A DNA stretch of 64,000 nt from Carya illinoinensis (Eukaryota > Streptophyta > Magnoliopsida > Fagales > Juglandaceae), in NCBI RefSeq assembly GCF_018687715.1, contig NC_056756.1, forward strand, positions 744,001 to 808,000, read 5' to 3'. Position 1 is the first letter of the stretch. Each line of letters opens with the position of its first letter. A program made the position numbers and the translations under genes. Shown piece after piece: positions 59,122-64,000 of the stretch. The notes under the pieces are model-generated. The model saw only the letters and a list, made by a program, of their open reading frames with translations. It had not been told where the DNA came from and did no database searches.

Positions 59122-59252
59122 TGTGTATATATATCAAAGGTTCCACTTTTTGTGGTAAGTAGATATGCATGCAGGTGGCCGCTATTACACTAGTACTTTT
59201 GCTTCGTTGTTTCATTCATTTCAGCGTTTGGATTCAACCCTACCTTAATCTG

Positions 59253-59295
<43 letters not shown>

Positions 59296-61073
59296 CCTCA
59301 TAAGACTTCTGTCTCTTTCTTGCTTTTGAGTATAGATTTTTTTTTCCTTGGGTTAAGGCAACATTTTCGTTTTCGGAGAAAATCCTTAATTCCCATCAAA
59401 CTTAAACCCAACTCCCTTCTTATCCTTTTTCCTTTTCCTTTACATAATTCCATTGATGTTTACTCCTTTCTTCTTCTTCTTTTTTTCTTTTCTTGTTGTA
59501 TCTTTATCAACGGATGCTGCATGCATGCATCATGAGATCATGATCAATAAGGACGATAGCCACCTTCTAAAGACGTTTCATTTGTCCTTTTAAGTCAATA
59601 CAAGCCAGCCATCTTTTGAAGGAAAGCTGATCGATCTATTAATTGGGGGTATTGCCAAAGATGTTTAATTCAAAGAATTGAAATCAAGCGTGAGTACTGC
59701 TCGATATTGAGCTTTGTCTTTCAAGCATGCATTTATGCGGGCCGACTCATGATCATATGCATGCTCAATTGGCTTTGATACATAACTAGCTAGTCAATGG
59801 AATAATGTTCTTTCCATTCAGGCCAGTCTCATATTTCATCTCTGGAATCATAATTATATTGTCTAGTACGTACTGCCCTTAGCTTAGGCCGGTAGGTGGC
59901 GCCGATATATGTGGGTGTCATTCCCTTTAATTTGTTCCTTTCACTTTTTATCTCGAGCTGCTTAATTTAATGTTTGTCCAACGTCTCTTGGTTATCCATT
60001 ACTCATAAAACGCAAGCACCTATCCCCTCCCCCCCCCCCACACACACACACACAGAGCGCCACGAAATAAATATATAAAAAGGAAGCAGATGATTAACAT
60101 TATTTATCAAGGTATTTGTTTGAATAAGCGCATCATGAAGTAATTGACACTTTGAATTCATGAACATGTTCTAGCTAGGGTTCTCCAAATTAAGTACCAG
60201 TAGTACTAGTGCATGGTGAAGGCAATGAACTTCGAGAATCAAGAAGATTTTCACTCGATCGGTCGAGTTCTGGTTGATTTTCCTTTTTGCTTTTCCTTGC
60301 ATGCAGTAGTAGTACTCATGATTTCACTAGTTTAATAAGCTTTTATACAGGGCCATGCATGCAGTTAATTAAAAGGATTTTATCAATAATTCAAAGAGAA
60401 ATTAATCATCAATAATTCTAAGTTGTGCAATTAATCTCGTGCACTCTTTTAAAAAATTGAATCTACTATTAATTTTTTTTTTTTTTTTATATAGACTTTA
60501 TAAGATTTATGATCTATTTTTTATAAAAAAAATATAGAATATTTACATATTCTATAACTGCTTGAATAATTTTTCATAATAATATACACAGCCCAATTGC
60601 ATGATCTGGCAAGGCCAAATGCTTCAAATGATAATTGATTGTCACGTACGTATGTAGGGTATCCATTCGCCTATGGTACTACTGATCAGATTGATGACTT
60701 TTATATGTGGGGATATATAAATGATGAATTGGACCCAGCTGACATGTATTGCACTTCGGAGTTCGGACTTCATCCCTCACGAGTGGAGCGTGAAACCACG
60801 CTCCTTGCAACATATCTCATGATATGCTCTATATCTATTACTATATATGGTTGCTGTAGTAGTACAAGAAAAGAATGACTGACAATTGTACCACAACCCC
60901 ATGATCTATAGTCTAATTGGTCGCAAAAAAAAAAAAAAAAAAACGAGAAAAAGAGTAAATAAATATTTGCCTACCCGCGGCCAAGAGAGAATTTAGAGCA
61001 ATTAGCTACCAGGAGATCGAGCAATGGCATGCAGGTTTTCATGCACTCATGCAATGCAAAACGGGTTCCCCGC

Positions 61074-61107
<34 letters not shown>

Positions 61108-61773
61108 TAATGTTCACGTATAACTATTATATATATATGATCATCTGTTTCCTTGGCCAGAACCATACGTATTGCTGCTACCCAGCTTTCACCAGAATAT
61201 ATGAATGCTAGCATTAATATTATTCAATAGACCCACCATCCTTTGGAGTATTATGCACTTTGTTAACAAAAATCTACAGGATGAAAGAGATCCCTTGCGA
61301 CAACTATGTCTATATCTTCTTTTCATTTGCAAATCCGAGGATTTCCAATCACTTTACCCTCTTTAATTTGATCAGCATCAATCATATATACGTTGTGATA
61401 TTTTAAGTGAAAGTTGAGTGAATATTAAATAATTAGTGTGTAAGCTGGTGGCTTGGTGTGAAGGGGCCGGCATGAAAGATTTGGATAAAAGTGAAGTTGA
61501 GATGTTCCCTCTTGGACTTTACCTACAACATATATAAGACTACTTCGCCTCGGGTATCCTATTACCAACCTACACAGACATAAGGTGACCAGCTAAGTTT
61601 CAGCGACAGACGGACCACATGAGAAAGTAACCCTTCAAAAGGGCAGGTCTGCCCATCAATAACACAGATAGAGACACCTCAAAAAGAGCATCCCTTGCCC
61701 AAGTCACTTGCCATAAGGGCATCGTACATATGTGGACAGTGGAGCCAAACCACTATTCTATGACAAAGGCCAC

Positions 61774-61832
<59 letters not shown>
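61774..61832 (+). repeat. (GA)n microsatellite
   Basis: A perfect run of about 29 GA dinucleotides. Confidence 0.95.
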
Positions 61833-61834
<2 letters not shown>

Positions 61835-62306
61835 TCATGTTTATACAACAGCACTCTTTTCCATGTATGGGGGGCCATGGATTTTTCTTTTGAGGGAGAG
61901 AGAGATTGTGAATAAGTTCGAGCTAATACAAGAGCACTCTTTTCCATGTGAGGAGGGAGGGTCATGGATTTTCTTTTGCGTTTCTTTTGAAGTGGAAGAT
62001 CAAAAGCAGATTATCTCTACTTTTACTTTTCAGCGCCCCTCTCTTTAAGACTACTCCATCTTCTAATAAAGCTCTCAATCCCACATTACGTAGAGTTGGT
62101 CCCAGCACTGTAGGGCAAGGAAGGAGATCAAGGAATAAAGCTGGAGAAAGAAAAGCTTCCACTGGTTCCTTCTTCCATGCAACCTATTCATCCAACATAA
62201 TTATATATTGATCATTCAACAACATGATAATGATATATTAATAATCATCATCTTTTACTTCTTACAACCTCTGTTTGTTGCAGGCACATGTTTCCAACTC
62301 AAGTTA

Positions 62307-62312
<6 letters not shown>

Positions 62313-62342
<30 letters not shown>
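62313..62342 (+). repeat. poly-G run of about 30
   Basis: An uninterrupted G tract preceded by aaaaaga. Runs this long are rare and may be mis-sized by sequencing. Confidence 0.85.
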
Positions 62343-62343
<1 letters not shown>

Positions 62344-63379
62344 GAAGTGAAAAACTCTAGGCGCAGTATAAACTTTTCCCTTCTTTAATTGGTCGCGTAG
62401 GATGGAAAATAAACCTCTTGCATACATATATAGGCATACACGATGGTACGGTGCGTTCAAATGATTGCAGCAGTGTGATTATAACTTATGACAGGGTATC
62501 ATGACGGCAGAGAGACGACAAAAAATTTAGGGTAGATCATATATAGAGAGAGAGCTTTTCCATAGGTCCTCCATGCATAACTTATCAAGGTGCTCATATA
62601 TATGCTTTTCGTGCATGATTCGTATAAGAATACTATATGTCATGGCAAAGATTACAACGTTATAGCTGTAGTACTGTTGCTTAGATCTTCTCTTCAAAAT
62701 GGTTGTTTAATCATCATCATACAAAAGTTTTCGCAGCAATAGAAAATGACTCTTAATTAGTACTATAAGCAATCTAATATATGCATAATTATATATGTTT
62801 GTGGGTAGTTGGAAATATGACAAGCAATTAAATCCTTTCTGAAAGCTGATCTTTCTCTTCTTATCAGTGAACGAACCGTCATGCCCTGCTTCAAATGCAT
62901 TTCTTAAATAGAAAGTCTATAACTTTTGCTTTGGTATTTGCAGAAGAATATAGCAAAAAAAGTTGCAAAGCGTGCTTGAACACAGATGATTAGATTTGGG
63001 CATGGTACCCAAAACATCTCTATTGGTTAAGGAGTTCAATGTTTTTGCACCATTTTAAGTTTTCAACAAAAAGTGGGAACTTTTTCCTGTTCATGTATAA
63101 GAAGCCAACGCGCAAAATAAAGCAGAGATTTGAGTCACATTCTGGGGCAATCAACACAGACACATTATAATAGTGGCAACATGGACTGTTTCTTTCTTTT
63201 TTCTCAATTCTGCATCATTTATATTCATTGCAAAGAAAAGGAACTGCATGATAGTCGTTTCGGGCAGTTGAGCCATTTTGAATGATTGAAAGTGCAATTC
63301 CATTACATGTCTCATTCAAAAGTAATAAAGAGGATCCTTTAATTAAAGCTAAAGGGCATTTTTGTCATATGAATAAAGA

Positions 63380-63863
63380 AAGAGAGCATCAACTTTACTT
63401 TTCTCCCTCTAATCTGGACTTTAAATTTCTGTTATCGAACGGCTTTTGTATTTCTTGTTTATTTCAAAATTTTCAACAAACCTTCTTCTCTCCTTTTCTT
63501 TTTCTTCTGCTTTTCTTTCCCTCTTAGCTTTGCCTAAAGAAGCTTACCAGAGATATACGGATAAAAACCAAGCCATTGCTAGCAGAATATCAATCTTCTT
63601 ATCATCTTCATCTCTCAGAGAAAGGAAAAGGAAAAGAAAAGAGAAGAGAGAAAAGGAGAGGCATAGCTTCTTCCTTGTATTTGAAGACTCTTCCTGCGAA
63701 GATGTTTGATTCCTTAAGCCCACGCTCATTCACAGCTTCTCAGATTCCTCTCACTTTCCCTTCCTTTTCAACAAAATCCATTACTGCCCGAGTGCTTAAA
63801 ACCTGTCCTCTTTGCTTCAAGTACTTCCAAACTCAATCTTCTTGAACATACTCCGAGAAGAAC
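63380..63863 (+). promoter_or_regulatory. pyrimidine-rich leader of the BAM3-like gene
   Basis: From about 63400 the sequence is rich in CT runs (ctccttttctttttcttctgc), typical of a plant 5' UTR. No clear TATA box was assigned. It contains the upstream ORF at 63702-63845. Confidence 0.45.
63702..63845 (+). CDS. upstream ORF (47 aa) in the BAM3-like leader
   Basis: ATG at 63702 opens MFDSLSPRSFTASQIPLTF and closes with TGA at 63843-63845, 18 bases before the main ATG at 63864 and in the same frame as it (162 bases, 54 codons, apart). It contains a CPLC motif. If transcribed it would be met first by ribosomes and could lower translation of the receptor. Whether it is conserved is unknown. Confidence 0.35.
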   Translation: MFDSLSPRSFTASQIPLTFPSFSTKSITARVLKTCPLCFKYFQTQSS

Positions 63864-64000
63864 ATGGTCCCTTTCATTGTTTTGGCGCTTTTCTCTCTAC
63901 TTGCCACCTCTTCTTCTGCCTCTTCTTTAGTTAGTGATTTCCATGCCTTAGTCACAATTAAAAAGGGATTTGAAAACTCTGATTCCATTCTAAGTGCTTG
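63864..64000 (+). CDS. LRR receptor-like kinase, BAM3-like, N-terminal fragment (runs off window)
   Basis: The first 45 codons read MVPFIVLALFSLLATSSSASS, a signal peptide with cleavage expected near residue 20. SLVSDFHALVTIKKGFENSDSILSA follows, the LRRNT_2 domain start (SDFxxLVxxKxGFE...S). This form is typical of BARELY ANY MERISTEM 3 type receptors for CLE peptides, which act at the plasma membrane in phloem and meristem signalling. LRRs and kinase lie beyond the window. Other LRR-XI receptors cannot be excluded. Confidence 0.7.
   Translation, partial: MVPFIVLALFSLLATSSSASSLVSDFHALVTIKKGFENSDSILSA

Larger units (their letters stand above)
56890..63379. other. long AT-rich intergenic region with microsatellites
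   Basis: No convincing gene over 6.5 kb. Simple repeats: (TA)n 57375-57406, (GA)n 59257-59293, (TA)n 61073-61104, (GA)n 61774-61832 and poly-G 62313-62342. The ORFs at 58452-58817 and 60639-60878 show no recognisable domain, and I treat them as chance. Many CATG- and GATC-containing words are present, as is common in plant intergenic DNA. Confidence 0.5.

Noticed and set aside
60639..60878. 79-codon ORF
   Set aside because: No family resemblance or context; treated as chance.

Overview
This window is nuclear DNA of a eudicot plant. The genes have many short GT-AG introns, non-coding stretches are very AT-rich, and about half of the window is transposable elements in nested layers. The AT-rich MITE-type sequences with GAGATGA repeats remind me of Juglandaceae/Fagales genomes, but that is an impression and not a demonstrated placement.

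Layout, left to right. 1-3656: a Ty1/copia retrotransposon on the minus strand, broken by what looks like a hAT-like terminus at 282. 3657-3935: a 5'-truncated LINE. 4882-8001: the C-terminal half of a GSK3/shaggy-like kinase (+); its earlier exons must lie left of the window, so the TEs sit in or beside its introns. 9079-13255: a complete plastid-targeted Hsp70 (+, 8 exons, 703 aa). 14693-31909: a 17.2-kb Ty3/gypsy element of Tat type (minus strand). It has 408-bp LTRs, an antisense extra ORF and a 77-bp tandem repeat array, and it is itself interrupted by two 3.3-3.6 kb TG...CA elements. 35156-40265: a complete MACPF-domain protein gene (+, 7 exons, 602 aa). 41333-42509: a small two-exon gene for a single-pass membrane protein (-, 143 aa). 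47367-49654: a complete cytosolic ribosomal protein L3 gene (-, 5 coding exons, 389 aa) with a telo-box and a 5'-UTR intron. 52068-55207: a third copy of the TG...CA element. 56483-56889: a solo LTR of the Tat family. 56890-63500: AT-rich intergenic DNA with microsatellites. 63864-64000: the first 45 codons of a BAM3-like LRR receptor kinase (+).

The host genes are unrelated housekeeping, signalling and defence genes with no operon-like logic. The most unusual content is the family of three 3.1-3.6 kb elements at 19450-23009, 26385-29647 and 52068-55207. Each has TG...CA ends and its own 5-bp target-site duplication (gacct, gcttt, ctaca). None has a long ORF. All three keep the same apparent three-exon splice architecture, including an identical-length 47-nt middle exon and a TACTAAC-type branch site. 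All three carry, in the second predicted intron, a tandem array (9, 5 and 6 units) of a 36-nt hairpin-forming motif. They are most simply very long solo LTRs, but the conserved splice signals and hairpin array are not explained by that alone.

No CRISPR array or tRNA/rRNA gene was seen. Exon boundaries were read from splice sites, reading phase and recall of protein families; no search was run.
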